Assembly (NCBI GenBank): GCA_002418205.1
Contig: DIDP01000008.1
Span: 7,070 to 71,069 of the forward strand
Length of the DNA stretch: 64,000 bases
From: Anaerolineales bacterium UBA5797
Lineage (GTDB): Bacteria; Chloroflexota; Anaerolineae; Anaerolineales; Villigracilaceae
Direction of reading: 5' to 3'
Shown: positions 27,975 through 37,520 of the stretch, piece after piece
Layout of the letters: every line of letters begins with the position of its first letter
Position numbering within the stretch: the stretch's first letter is position 1
Notes under the pieces: generated by a model
What the model was told of the DNA's origin: nothing
Seen by the model: only the letters and a program-made list of their open reading frames with translations
Database searches by the model: none
Program-made: the position numbers and the translations under genes

Positions 27975-29069
27975 TCATGGTTTGGCAAACACCAGCACGT
28001 AATATCCGTAATTATCGAAAAAGGCATAGCCCACGCCGATCTCGGTAAAGGTGTTGCTCAACAGGTTCTGGTTGTGGCGTGGATCGGTCTTATCGGTTGC
28101 CCACCAGTTGACGACTCCCTGACCGGTAAGCGGAGGATAACTGCCGTACACATTTTCGCTCATGGAGGCAGCCACATAGCCGGTAGCCGCCACGCGCGAT
28201 TCAGGCGTGGAACCGTCCGAGCCGGTATGGACAAAGAGATTGTTGCAAGCCATGTCGTTGGCATGTGCCTGGGCGGCGCGTGCCAGCAGGTTGTTGACCG
28301 TGTAGGCGGGCAGTCCACTTTGAGCGCGATAGGCGTTGATGGCTTTGATCGTATCCGTCAATTTGGTGCGGTCGGTGGTGAAGGAGCAGGAAGCCGTCCC
28401 CAAACCGTTATCGCCGGTGGTGCTGTTCGTGGCGGTGGGTGAGGTGCTGGTCGTTGTGGTGGCGGTGGGGGCGACAGCCGTATTTGTGACGTTGATGATA
28501 AGCCACAGCCGCGAGTCTTCATCTATCTTCATGATCAAGCCTTCGGGGTTCTCGATGACGAAGTTGCCCCGGTACGTGCCCGGGCTGTTGGGCGCAACCA
28601 GTTCCACGGATATATCCAGGGTCTCGCCGGGGTAGGTGATGTCCAACGGTACGCCATCGGGCGCGCCCATCCGCTGATCGGAGTAATGGACCAGCTTGTA
28701 GTCGGAAGCCCAGATGCAAGTGCCGGTGTTGCTGATGCGCCACGTCTTCGTGAAGGTCTCGCCCGCGCCAATGATGCTGTTATCCGGGATGGTGATATCG
28801 GCAACAAAGGATGCGCTGTTGGTACAGCCGGGTTGATTGGTGGGTCTGGGAACCCCGGGCGTGAATGTGGCATCGGGCGAGGTGGTTGGCGTCTCGACCA
28901 CTGCTTCCGTCCCGCCTGTGACCGGGCTCTCGCTCGTCGGCGCCTGGGTCGCGGCGGTAACCAGGGTCACTGTTGGTTCGGGTGTGGCGGTTTCCACGGG
29001 CGTCCCTCCGCCGCAGGCAGAAAGCATCAATGCCATCAGCGCGGTGACAACAAACAGTTTCTTGATCAT
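27975..29069 (-). CDS. lipoprotein with NBR1-type Ig domain and CAP domain (paralog)
   Basis: This 364-residue paralog has the same architecture: lipobox LMLSAC (Cys 19), Thr-rich linker, FW Ig-like domain (CTNSASFVADITIPDNSIIG, KTWRISNTGTCIWASDYKL), a low-complexity Thr/Ser linker, and a CAP domain (AAQAHANDMACNNLFVHTG, NVYGSYPPLTGQGVVNWW, DPRHNQNLLSNTFTEIGVG). The start at ATG 29069 is set by GGAAGGAGG a few bases upstream; a frame reaching 29132 has no such site. It lies 58 bases upstream of its paralog, so the pair probably arose by tandem duplication. Confidence 0.85.
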   Translation of the reverse strand: MIKKLFVVTALMALMLSACGGGTPVETATPEPTVTLVTAATQAPTSESPVTGGTEAVVETPTTSPDATFTPGVPRPTNQPGCTNSASFVADITIPDNSIIGAGETFTKTWRISNTGTCIWASDYKLVHYSDQRMGAPDGVPLDITYPGETLDISVELVAPNSPGTYRGNFVIENPEGLIMKIDEDSRLWLIINVTNTAVAPTATTTTSTSPTATNSTTGDNGLGTASCSFTTDRTKLTDTIKAINAYRAQSGLPAYTVNNLLARAAQAHANDMACNNLFVHTGSDGSTPESRVAATGYVAASMSENVYGSYPPLTGQGVVNWWATDKTDPRHNQNLLSNTFTEIGVGYAFFDNYGYYVLVFAKP

Positions 29070-29128
29070 TCTGAACCTCCTTCCATCGACATGGCGGATT
29101 TGCCCCCGTCTGATCGTTGTGGCTTTCC

Positions 29129-31369
29129 TCAAAACATCAGCATCTGTGACTTGGACCTTTCGAGCGGATCGCTAACGATCTGCTCTTCGAACGTCTCACG
29201 CGTCAATACCGGGACCTCGAACAGGGTCCGCAACAAACGATATTTTACAAGCTGATAATTTTTCAAGCGCGCCGCCAGCGATGGATCGCGCCCCGCCTTG
29301 TAGGAGATCAACCCGGCGCGCCCACCCGGAATGACGATGATCGTCCGTTCGGGAGGGGAAGGCGTTTCGGCGATGGCACGTCCGATCAACGCCGAGGCAA
29401 GGATGTGGAACGCGCGTACGACTTCGCCATCGGCGGAGACCCATAGGTAATTCTTCTCCTCTTTGCGCGTGGTGTAATTCAATCGCGTGCCGACCGCTTC
29501 GATCATGGCGGTGATGGTATTGAATTCATTGCGCCGCGCATTTGCCACATCTTCGGGGCGCAACTTCCATGCCGCGCCATCCTTTTCCGCATACGAAGTC
29601 AGCACGGCGTAGATCATCGCTTTCGACGGGGTCAGCAACCCGGGAAAACGCGGATACAGGTCATCCTCTATTTCGAGATAAATGCTGTTCGGGTTCTTTT
29701 GCAGGAACGTCACGATTGCAACTTCGATCCGGTCTGAAAGAGAGTCCACGTGCACAGGGGCAGGATCTCCCCGCCCATGCCCGGATACTCCCCACATCCC
29801 CGTCTCCACACTTTCACCGGAGGAATAATGCACGAACCGCTCGTCCTCCGATATTACCGTTTGGATCAGGGTCTGGGTCGCGCGCAGCGCTTCATCGAAC
29901 TCCTGGTCCTTTTGTTTCAACGCATGCTGTTTTGTCAGCGCGATCAACCCCGCGGCATGGAGGTGCAGATAACTTGCAGGCTCGCCGCGTTCGATCAAAT
30001 GCGAATGCATCTCTTCGCGCACATCTTCGATATCCGGCTCGTTCGCTTCGCGTTTCAAATGCTCTCCACGCTTCCACAGGAGTTGTATTGGATCATGCTC
30101 CGTCCGCAATGCCAGGCTTTGCAGATCGAACCCGGCCGCGCTCGCCGCCGTCAATGCGGAGGTGAGGAATGCCGGTTCAGGCTCGGGCAGCAACCCGAAG
30201 AATGGCGTGCCAAGCGGCAGCAACTCGAACAGGTGCGCGAAGGCCGCGTGCAGGGCGGTTGCGTTCCATGCCCAGTCATACCGTCTACGACGTAACGCGA
30301 TCTTGTACGGTTCCACAGCTTCGCGACCCCACAGCCAGCCCGCCCACAAAGCGGATAGAGTCCAAAATGCCTGGTTCGGACGCGGCAACGAGCCGACCAC
30401 CGCCGCGATGGGAATCTCCTTTTTGACCTCGTGCGCCAGATCCTTGAGACGACCATCATAGATGCAGATCCCGCCGCTTTCGGGAATCTTTCTGGGCCAC
30501 GCCTCGACCACAACGCCCGAACCTGTTTCCGTCCAGAGACTTAATCCACGCTCGAGCATCATCCACAGGTTATGCTCACGAAATTGATTCGGGATCATCA
30601 ACTGTTTCGGGCGCGGACGTTCGGAGGGGTGCGCCCAGATCGTGTTGCCCGCGTCACATGCCACCAGGATCATCGCGCTTAAGGCGCGCTTGCGTTCGGG
30701 ATTCAAATTCAGACCATCCAAACGATTGATGACCGTGGTCAGGAAATACAACGGGCGCGGCAGATAATGTGCGATCGCCTCCTCTGCATAGACCCGGTCC
30801 TCGTCGTCCAGGGAGGCGACGCGCTCAAAGGCGCGCGAGCGGTGCAAGCCATCGGTGGCTGCGATCTTCTTCGCGAGATCGATATCTTTTTGGGTGGCAA
30901 TTCGTTCGCCGGAGTCGCCGCAGTGCGGACAGAGATAGACCCGCGCGTATGGCACATTTTCCCCTTTGCGCCACAGAAAACTCTGCGCGTAAACTTCCTT
31001 TCCGCATTTTTCACAGGTTGTGAGATACATGGATTGCAAATGTGCGCCGAGTCGTTCATCCCCTTTTTTGGCGGTTTCCAAATCTGCGATGGCGGCTTTG
31101 AAATCTGACTCTGAGGGGGGCTTGGCGGATACCTCCAACAGAAAGCGCGTGATGGGGTTGTTCGCGGTCACGAGCACGCGATACCCGGCGCGCGCGGCTT
31201 CGAGGGTCAGCCGCGGGGAGAATCCGAATGGGTCGAGCAGCCAGCTTGAAGTCGAGGTGTGAAGCGGGAGCCACGCGGCAACGACGCCCTCTTCGAGCGG
31301 AGGCGTGAAGCGCGAGAGCGGACCCGGATCCGCAGGTCTCATCCCCGGAATATAGGGTTGGAGGTCCAT
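29129..31369 (-). CDS. methylase-like Rossmann and zinc-ribbon protein, function unknown
   Basis: The 746-residue protein begins with LLDPFGFSPRLTLEAARAGY and VLVTANNPITRFLL (residues 44-78). These resemble motif I and the acidic/NP motif of site-specific DNA methylases (family pattern DPFxGSGTxxxEAxxxGxxxxGxDxNP). A zinc ribbon follows with cysteine pairs 119/122 and 147/150, placed as in COG1743-type Zn-ribbon methylases. I cannot find a DPPY or NPPF motif IV anywhere, and motif I lacks the GSG glycines. The rest, with several helical segments and winged-helix-like regions near the C-terminus, is unfamiliar. It may be a methylase descendant used for another role. Genes on both sides are unrelated. 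Confidence 0.55.
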   Translation of the reverse strand: MDLQPYIPGMRPADPGPLSRFTPPLEEGVVAAWLPLHTSTSSWLLDPFGFSPRLTLEAARAGYRVLVTANNPITRFLLEVSAKPPSESDFKAAIADLETAKKGDERLGAHLQSMYLTTCEKCGKEVYAQSFLWRKGENVPYARVYLCPHCGDSGERIATQKDIDLAKKIAATDGLHRSRAFERVASLDDEDRVYAEEAIAHYLPRPLYFLTTVINRLDGLNLNPERKRALSAMILVACDAGNTIWAHPSERPRPKQLMIPNQFREHNLWMMLERGLSLWTETGSGVVVEAWPRKIPESGGICIYDGRLKDLAHEVKKEIPIAAVVGSLPRPNQAFWTLSALWAGWLWGREAVEPYKIALRRRRYDWAWNATALHAAFAHLFELLPLGTPFFGLLPEPEPAFLTSALTAASAAGFDLQSLALRTEHDPIQLLWKRGEHLKREANEPDIEDVREEMHSHLIERGEPASYLHLHAAGLIALTKQHALKQKDQEFDEALRATQTLIQTVISEDERFVHYSSGESVETGMWGVSGHGRGDPAPVHVDSLSDRIEVAIVTFLQKNPNSIYLEIEDDLYPRFPGLLTPSKAMIYAVLTSYAEKDGAAWKLRPEDVANARRNEFNTITAMIEAVGTRLNYTTRKEEKNYLWVSADGEVVRAFHILASALIGRAIAETPSPPERTIIVIPGGRAGLISYKAGRDPSLAARLKNYQLVKYRLLRTLFEVPVLTRETFEEQIVSDPLERSKSQMLMF

Positions 31370-31414
31370 CTTGTGTTAAGTATACATCCCCCGGTGTTTC
31401 TGCGCTGAGCGGGA

Positions 31415-32566
31415 TTACGGTATTTGTCCCAGCGTCGGCGCGCACATAATGTCGTAGTATTCGAGTTCGGTGGCTTTGTTGCCTTCAGCGTAGGCGGCGG
31501 CCTCCTTGCCGATGTTGCGGACGGTATCGAGGCTGGATTGCACCTGATACGGCCAGTAACGCGGGATGACCATACGCGGGTCGTTGACATAGCCCTCGGG
31601 CAGATACGCCGGGCGCGCCGGATCGGGCTGGTCGGCAAGGGGAATCCAGTTGTACATGACGGGTCCGCGCGGGTTGATGGTGAAGCCGATGCGGAATCCG
31701 TATTGGCGTGCAAACTGCACGGGACGCACGCCGAAACTGCCGCCGGGCCAGATGATGGCGACCGGGGTTTTGTTGAAATTCGTCTGCAGGTCGGCAATGG
31801 ATTTTTCGAACTCGGTCTTGATGAACTCGTCGGTGGAGTCGTCGCTCATGTTGATGTTGTGGATGTAGCCGTGCGATTGATGGTCCACCCAGCCTTCGGC
31901 TTCGAGGGCGATGTTATCCTGCAAAGCCAGCGCGCGCGGACCATCCTCGGCGCTGATCCATGAGTTGACGACCGGCCAGCCCCATTGGTCGTGATACGGG
32001 CGGAAGTGTTCGTTGAAGTTTTCGCCGGTGCGCCGGTCATCCTGAATGAGGAGCACGGAACGCATGGGGATCTTGGCGTTGTGGTCGAGGAAGTCCGCCA
32101 TTTGCGTGGCGTTGATGGCTTCGAAGCCCTGTTCCTTCAGATCGTTCATCATCTGGCGGAAATCCTGCACGGAGATGTCGTTGGCAGTCACATCGGCCGC
32201 GCTTTGCTTGATGCCGTGCAGCATGACCACCATCACGATCGTGCCGGGGGTGGCGTTGTTGGAATTCCATTTATCGTAAAGATACCGGCATGCATCCTGC
32301 ACATATGTGTGCGGCGTATCCAATGGATTCAACTGGCTGGCGATGAAGGTCGCGGGGAGGGCGGGCGGCGTGCGGATCGCCGTCGGTTCGGGGATCGGGG
32401 TGTCGGTCGGCGCGAGCGTGGCTGTGGGTTGGATCGCGGCGAACGCGGTTTCATATGCCTGCGTGGAAAGCGCGTTCACGTCCACGGTGGGGGATGCGGC
32501 TGAAGGGGCGCACGCAGACAGGATAACGGCGATCAGGATGAGGGTCGGGAAGAGGCGGGAGGTCAT
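31415..32566 (-). CDS. divergent polysaccharide deacetylase lipoprotein
   Basis: The signal peptide ends AVILSAC, a lipobox. The secreted domain follows the NodB order: MVVMLHGI near the first strand, FRQMMNDLKEQGFEAINATQ, LLIQDDRR in the place of motif 1 (TFDDG), QSHGYIHN as the H-x3-H metal motif, and IWPGGSFGVRPVQFARQYGF in the place of the RxPYG motif. The canonical motifs are altered, so activity is uncertain. The ATG at 32566 is preferred to a GTG at 32584. It probably acts at the cell surface on a glycan. It sits between the methylase-like gene and a palindromic repeat. Confidence 0.68.
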   Translation of the reverse strand: MTSRLFPTLILIAVILSACAPSAASPTVDVNALSTQAYETAFAAIQPTATLAPTDTPIPEPTAIRTPPALPATFIASQLNPLDTPHTYVQDACRYLYDKWNSNNATPGTIVMVVMLHGIKQSAADVTANDISVQDFRQMMNDLKEQGFEAINATQMADFLDHNAKIPMRSVLLIQDDRRTGENFNEHFRPYHDQWGWPVVNSWISAEDGPRALALQDNIALEAEGWVDHQSHGYIHNINMSDDSTDEFIKTEFEKSIADLQTNFNKTPVAIIWPGGSFGVRPVQFARQYGFRIGFTINPRGPVMYNWIPLADQPDPARPAYLPEGYVNDPRMVIPRYWPYQVQSSLDTVRNIGKEAAAYAEGNKATELEYYDIMCAPTLGQIP

Positions 32567-32584
32567 ATTTTCAGTTAAACACAC

Positions 32585-32674
32585 CCGTCATTGCGAGCGA
32601 CCATCGGGAGCGAAGCAATCCCCAGTAATCCAAGGAGATTGCCTTGTCGCCCTACGGGCTCCTCGCAATGACGG
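32585..32674. repeat. 90-bp MITE-like element of the CATTGCGAG family
   Basis: Perfect 13-bp terminal inverted repeats CCGTCATTGCGAG (32585-32597) and CTCGCAATGACGG (32662-32674) enclose two diverged half-elements. Short copies are at 3753-3797 and 19017-19054. The element lies between the deacetylase and ino1. No transposase is visible. Confidence 0.8.
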
Positions 32675-32682
32675 AACTTTGT

Positions 32683-33768
<1,086 letters not shown>

Positions 33769-33832
33769 TGTTTTGAAGTTCTCCTTGTGTCTGGCTGTGG
33801 ACAGCCGATTGTTAATGATCTTGAATCATCCC

Positions 33833-33862
33833 TTACGGTTTATGTTGTCAATGCTGTATAAT
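33833..33862 (+). promoter_or_regulatory. promoter of the GAF histidine kinase, probably leaderless
   Basis: TTACGG (33833-33838) and TATAAT (33857-33862) are 18 bases apart. The ATG at 33870 lies seven bases past the -10 box, where transcription should start, and no ribosome site is present. Confidence 0.55.
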
Positions 33863-33869
33863 GCCCACG

Positions 33870-35135
33870 ATGGCTACCAACGAGCGGATCGATCACCTGG
33901 AGCGCCTGCTGGAAGTTGCGCGGGGTCTTACAACCGCTCCCGACCTTGAGTCCTTTCTGCAAACGATCATTGCCGAGGCAAGCGAACTGACCGATAGCGA
34001 ACTTGCGTCCATTCTCGAATATGACCCGGAATCGAAGGAATTGCATTTTCTTTCCACGATCTGGTTCGACCGCGATGTCCTTCGTCCCGTGGGCGTGCCG
34101 CTTGAAGGAAGCGTTGCCGGGGAAATCTTTCGCAAACAGCACCCTTTGATCATCCAGGACGTCAAGGCGGATCAGCGTCACTTCAAGACCGTGGACCGCG
34201 TGACCAGGCACGATACCCATTCCATTGCGGGCGTGCCCCTGATCGTACACGGCGAGACCATCGGTGTATTGGAGGCGCTCAACAAACGGGACGACGCACA
34301 TTATACCGAAGAAGACCTGACGATTCTAGCGACGCTTGGCGCACTTGCCGCGCAGGCGATAAAGAATGTGCATATGGAACGGAAGGTCAAGGTGGCGCGC
34401 AACGAACTCGCCGAACTCGAACGCCTCAAAACGGACTTTATTGCGATCACGTCACACGAACTGCGGACTCCCCTCGGCTTGATCCTCGGACATGCCACTT
34501 TTCTAAGAGAGATCGTGGACGATGAATATGCCGACCAACTGGATTCCATCATCAAGAACGCGACCAAACTCAAGGAGATCGTGGAAAATTTGTCCAGCGT
34601 GGACAACATCCAGTCCGGCGCGGCGCGGGTCCTCAACAACCAGGTGTCGCTGTCGAAGATCGCAGAGGATGTCGTTCTGACGTTTCAGGACGAGGCGAAA
34701 TCCAAGAACATTACTTTGACTTATGAAACGGGGAATTCATCCTATTTCATCGAAGCGGATGGACTGAAGATCAACATCGCCATGAGCAACCTTGTGAAGA
34801 ATGCGTTGCAGTTTACGAATCCCGGAGGGTCCGTCAAGATCGTTGTCGGAGAGGACTCCGGGTATTACAAGGTTGTGGTGATCGATAACGGGATCGGCAT
34901 CCCCGTCCGCGACCTGCCACGCATCTTCGACCGATTCTTTCAGGTGGAGTCGCATCTCACGCGGCGGTATGGCGGCATGGGGCTGGGACTTGCCGTTGCC
35001 AAATCCATGATCGAACTGCACGGCGGTCGCATCTGGGCGGAGAGCGAGGAGGGGCAGGGAAGCAAGTTCACGTTCCTGCTGCCCATGCAGCGGGAGGAAC
35101 CAGCGAAGCCCGCGGTCAGCCCGTTCGTGGAATAG
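33870..35135 (+). CDS. GAF-domain sensor histidine kinase
   Basis: A GAF domain (residues about 15-160, with LTDSELASILEYDPESKELH and GVPLIVHGETIGVLEALNK) is followed by a short coiled coil, the HisKA phosphoacceptor FIAITSHELRTPLGLILGHA, and the ATPase domain with N-box NLVKNALQFTNPGG, D-box VIDNGIGIPV and G-box GGMGLGLAVAKS. It has no membrane helix, so it senses a cytoplasmic signal. No response regulator is adjacent, so its partner must be elsewhere. The start is taken at ATG 33870 because the -10 box overlaps an earlier in-frame ATG at 33861. A terminator follows the gene. Confidence 0.9.
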   Translation: MATNERIDHLERLLEVARGLTTAPDLESFLQTIIAEASELTDSELASILEYDPESKELHFLSTIWFDRDVLRPVGVPLEGSVAGEIFRKQHPLIIQDVKADQRHFKTVDRVTRHDTHSIAGVPLIVHGETIGVLEALNKRDDAHYTEEDLTILATLGALAAQAIKNVHMERKVKVARNELAELERLKTDFIAITSHELRTPLGLILGHATFLREIVDDEYADQLDSIIKNATKLKEIVENLSSVDNIQSGAARVLNNQVSLSKIAEDVVLTFQDEAKSKNITLTYETGNSSYFIEADGLKINIAMSNLVKNALQFTNPGGSVKIVVGEDSGYYKVVVIDNGIGIPVRDLPRIFDRFFQVESHLTRRYGGMGLGLAVAKSMIELHGGRIWAESEEGQGSKFTFLLPMQREEPAKPAVSPFVE

Positions 35136-35148
35136 ATATAAAAAATAA

Positions 35149-35175
35149 AAAGGCTCACATTTCTCGTGAGCCTTT
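35149..35175. terminator. bidirectional terminator
   Basis: AAAGGCTCAC pairs with GTGAGCCTTT around a seven-base loop, between the convergent histidine kinase and DUF4870 genes. A-rich sequence on the left supplies a U-tract for the minus-strand gene. Confidence 0.8.
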
Positions 35176-35202
35176 CGTTTAACCGGATAAGGATCAATCA
35201 GC

Positions 35203-35538
35203 CTACGCCCAGCCCTGACCCTTGATGAAGTTGGTCACAACGGGGATGCTGACCATTTCACCCTGATAGGCTTTGTATGCCCAATACAGGAAGACCAGCC
35301 ACAACACCGGCACGCACAGCCCGCCGAAACCAATGGTCACTGTGGTGATGATGGTCGCGACGATCCAGAATGCGATGCTGGCCACAATGGATTGCACTGC
35401 ATGGAATTTGATGAAGGGACGGGATTTCTTATCTTCCATCAGCAGCACGATGATGCCGACGATTGGGGCAAACACATAGCTCAACGCCGACCACAACTTA
35501 TCATCGCTGGTGACGTCCATCATAGGTTCGTTTGACAT
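35203..35538 (-). CDS. DUF4870-like small membrane protein
   Basis: The 111-residue protein matches the DUF4870/Tic20-like pattern: a polar N-terminus (DDKLWSALSYVFAPIVGIIV), LLMEDKKSRPFIKFHAVQSI between the first two helices, and two or three further helices (ASIAFWIVATIITTVTIGFG, VPVLWLVFLYWAYKAYQGE). The FIKFHAVQS segment is typical. Function is unknown. GAGGAAC lies upstream of ATG 35538. It shares a divergent intergenic region with fmt that holds three GTAAC half-sites. Confidence 0.78.
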   Translation of the reverse strand: MSNEPMMDVTSDDKLWSALSYVFAPIVGIIVLLMEDKKSRPFIKFHAVQSIVASIAFWIVATIITTVTIGFGGLCVPVLWLVFLYWAYKAYQGEMVSIPVVTNFIKGQGWA

Positions 35539-35613
35539 GAGTTCCTCCGAATTGAATCTGGTTTGGGATTTTGGCTATTGTACAACCAAACAAGGTAAAA
35601 ATCAACCGAATAG

Positions 35614-35664
35614 CTGTAACCCCTTTGTAACAACAATGTTACAGTCCCCTGCTGGTAGTAAAAT
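35614..35664 (+). promoter_or_regulatory. GTAAC half-sites and -10 box upstream of fmt
   Basis: CTGTAAC at 35614-35620, TGTAAC at 35626-35631 and the inverted GTTACAG at 35638-35644 are each 12 bases apart. A -10 TAAAAT follows at 35659-35664, six bases before the fmt ATG. The sites could control fmt or the divergent DUF4870 gene. Confidence 0.45.
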
Positions 35665-35670
35665 CAACGC

Positions 35671-36576
35671 ATGACAAGAATCGTTTTCATGGGATCACCC
35701 GATTTTGCCCTGCCCACTTTACGGGCGCTGGCAGAACATTACGATGTCGTTGGCGTCGTCACCCAGCCGGACCGCGCCTCCGGGCGCGGGCGCGAACTCA
35801 AGCCGCCGCCGGTCAAACTGCTGGCGCAGGAACTCGATATCCCGATCACCCAGCCTGAAAAACTTCGTCAGCCTGAAGCGCTGGAACAACTGCGCGCATG
35901 GGCTCCCGATCTCATCGTCGTTGCTGCGTTCGGACAGATCCTCAGAAAAGATGTTTTGGATCTCCCGCCGCATGGTTGTATCAATGTGCACGCCTCACTG
36001 CTTCCCAGATGGCGCGGCGCCGCGCCGATCAATGCCGCGATCCTTGCCGGAGATGACGAGACGGGTGTGACCATCATGCAAATGGATGTGGGACTCGATA
36101 CCGGTCCCATGCTGGCGAAACGTTCCATCCGCCTCACGCGGGACGATACGGCTGGTTCCGTTTTCGAGAAATTATCCACGCTGGGAGCAGACCTGCTGAT
36201 TGAAACTTTACCCGATTATTTATCCGGAAAGTTAATACCTCAGCCTCAACCAGAGGAAGGCGCGACCCATGCGCCCATGCTCAAAAAAGAGGATGGCAGA
36301 CTCGATTTCACCTCTGATGTGCATGAACTGGAACGGCGCGTACGTGCCTTCAATCCGTGGCCCGGCGCGTTCATGGATTTCGATGGGACGTTATTGAAGG
36401 TCCATCGGGCGCATGTTGCTGAGGAAAATGTCAAAACGGGGAACAGGTTGATCGTGCAGGATCAACCCGCGGTCGGCGCGCGAGGCGGGATTCTCGTCCT
36501 GGATGAAATCCAGCCAGCCGGGAAAAAATCCATGAGCGGGAAGGCATTTTTATCCGGCGCGCGGAATTGGACGTAG
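35671..36576 (+). CDS. fmt: methionyl-tRNA formyltransferase
   Basis: Fmt formylates initiator Met-tRNA with 10-formyl-tetrahydrofolate. The start MTRIVFMGSPDFALPTLRAL is typical. The catalytic region INVHASLLPRWRGAAPINAA holds Asn and His of the triad, and VTIMQMDVGLDTGPML holds the Asp. The C-terminal OB-like domain is present from about residue 205 (KKEDGRLDFTSDVHELERRV). The length of 301 residues is normal. No Shine-Dalgarno sequence precedes the ATG; a -10 box ends six bases before it, so the transcript may be leaderless. The usual neighbours def and priA are not visible. Confidence 0.94.
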   Translation: MTRIVFMGSPDFALPTLRALAEHYDVVGVVTQPDRASGRGRELKPPPVKLLAQELDIPITQPEKLRQPEALEQLRAWAPDLIVVAAFGQILRKDVLDLPPHGCINVHASLLPRWRGAAPINAAILAGDDETGVTIMQMDVGLDTGPMLAKRSIRLTRDDTAGSVFEKLSTLGADLLIETLPDYLSGKLIPQPQPEEGATHAPMLKKEDGRLDFTSDVHELERRVRAFNPWPGAFMDFDGTLLKVHRAHVAEENVKTGNRLIVQDQPAVGARGGILVLDEIQPAGKKSMSGKAFLSGARNWT

Positions 36577-36637
36577 CCTTTCGGCATATTCAGGGTTTAA
36601 GGGGGAGGGTCGTATTCAAAAATTAGAAGGAGGTGAT

Positions 36638-37465
36638 ATGTTTAATCCAAAAGTGTTCGTGGCAGAGTTCATAGGGACGTTCGCGCTGGTGTTTATAGGC
36701 GCGGCGGCGGGAATTTACGGACAAAATGTGGGGTTGTTGGGAATTGCGTTGGCGCATGGTTTAACGCTGGCTGTATTTATGTATGTGTTCGGTCATATTT
36801 CGGGTGCGCACATTAACCCGGCAGTCACGTTGGGACTGGCCCTCAATGGTACGATCAAGTGGGTGGAGACGATCGTGTATTGGGCTGCCCAGTTTTCAGG
36901 TGCGGTTTTTGCCGCGTTTTTGCTTCGTATGTTCCTGACGCCGCTTAGTGCTGATGCATTTTCCGGCGCAGCAACGAGCGGGCTTCTTGGCGTCGATCAT
37001 GCCTATTATGCAATGGGACTTGAGGCTTTGTTGACGTTCTTCCTTGTCAACACGTTCCTGCATACGGCTGTGGGGGGCAAGGCTGGTCCATTTGCGGGGT
37101 GGGCAATCGGTGCAACGCTGGCGATCGCGATCATGGTTGGTGGACCGTTAACCGGCGCGTCTTTGAATCCGGCGCGTTCATTTGGTCCTGCCATCTTTAC
37201 TTCGGCGCTCGAAGCTGGCAGATTGGATTACCAGAACCCGATGTTATATTTGATCTATTTTGTGGGTCCCTTCATGGGTTCACTTATGGCGGTGGGTTTG
37301 TATCAGTTCTTCACTTATGAGCCAGTGACAATGGAAGATATCGAAAGCGAGGAAGAGGATGAAGAGGAGGAAAAAGATGTGGAAGTTGTCGTTGAACCGG
37401 TGAAGAAGCCCGCGACTCGCAAGCCTGCCGCACGTAAAACCACCGCAAAGAAAACAGCAAAGTAG
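36638..37465 (+). CDS. MIP-family aquaporin/glycerol channel with charged tail
   Basis: The 275-residue protein has six helices and both half-helix motifs, SGAHINPAVTLG and GASLNPARSFGP. It could conduct water or glycerol; the pore residues cannot be judged by eye. The glpK-glpD operon lies 3.5 kb away, so glycerol uptake is possible. The last 50 residues are unusual: a run of Glu and Asp, then Lys/Pro/Ala/Thr-rich sequence (KKPATRKPAARKTTAKKTAK). Lgt at 21211 has a similar tail. The ribosome site AAGGAGGTGAT is essentially the full consensus. Confidence 0.88.
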   Translation: MFNPKVFVAEFIGTFALVFIGAAAGIYGQNVGLLGIALAHGLTLAVFMYVFGHISGAHINPAVTLGLALNGTIKWVETIVYWAAQFSGAVFAAFLLRMFLTPLSADAFSGAATSGLLGVDHAYYAMGLEALLTFFLVNTFLHTAVGGKAGPFAGWAIGATLAIAIMVGGPLTGASLNPARSFGPAIFTSALEAGRLDYQNPMLYLIYFVGPFMGSLMAVGLYQFFTYEPVTMEDIESEEEDEEEEKDVEVVVEPVKKPATRKPAARKTTAKKTAK

Positions 37466-37488
37466 GATGGGACTAAAAAGGAAAAAGG

Positions 37489-37519
37489 ACAGTTCCCGTC
37501 AATTTGACGGGAACTGTTT
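37489..37519. terminator. bidirectional terminator between MIP channel and ACR3 genes
   Basis: ACAGTTCCCGTCAA and TTGACGGGAACTGT are perfect inverted copies separated by one T, so the effective stem is about 12 bp. The flanks are A-rich on the left and T-rich on the right. Confidence 0.85.
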
Positions 37520-37520
37520 G

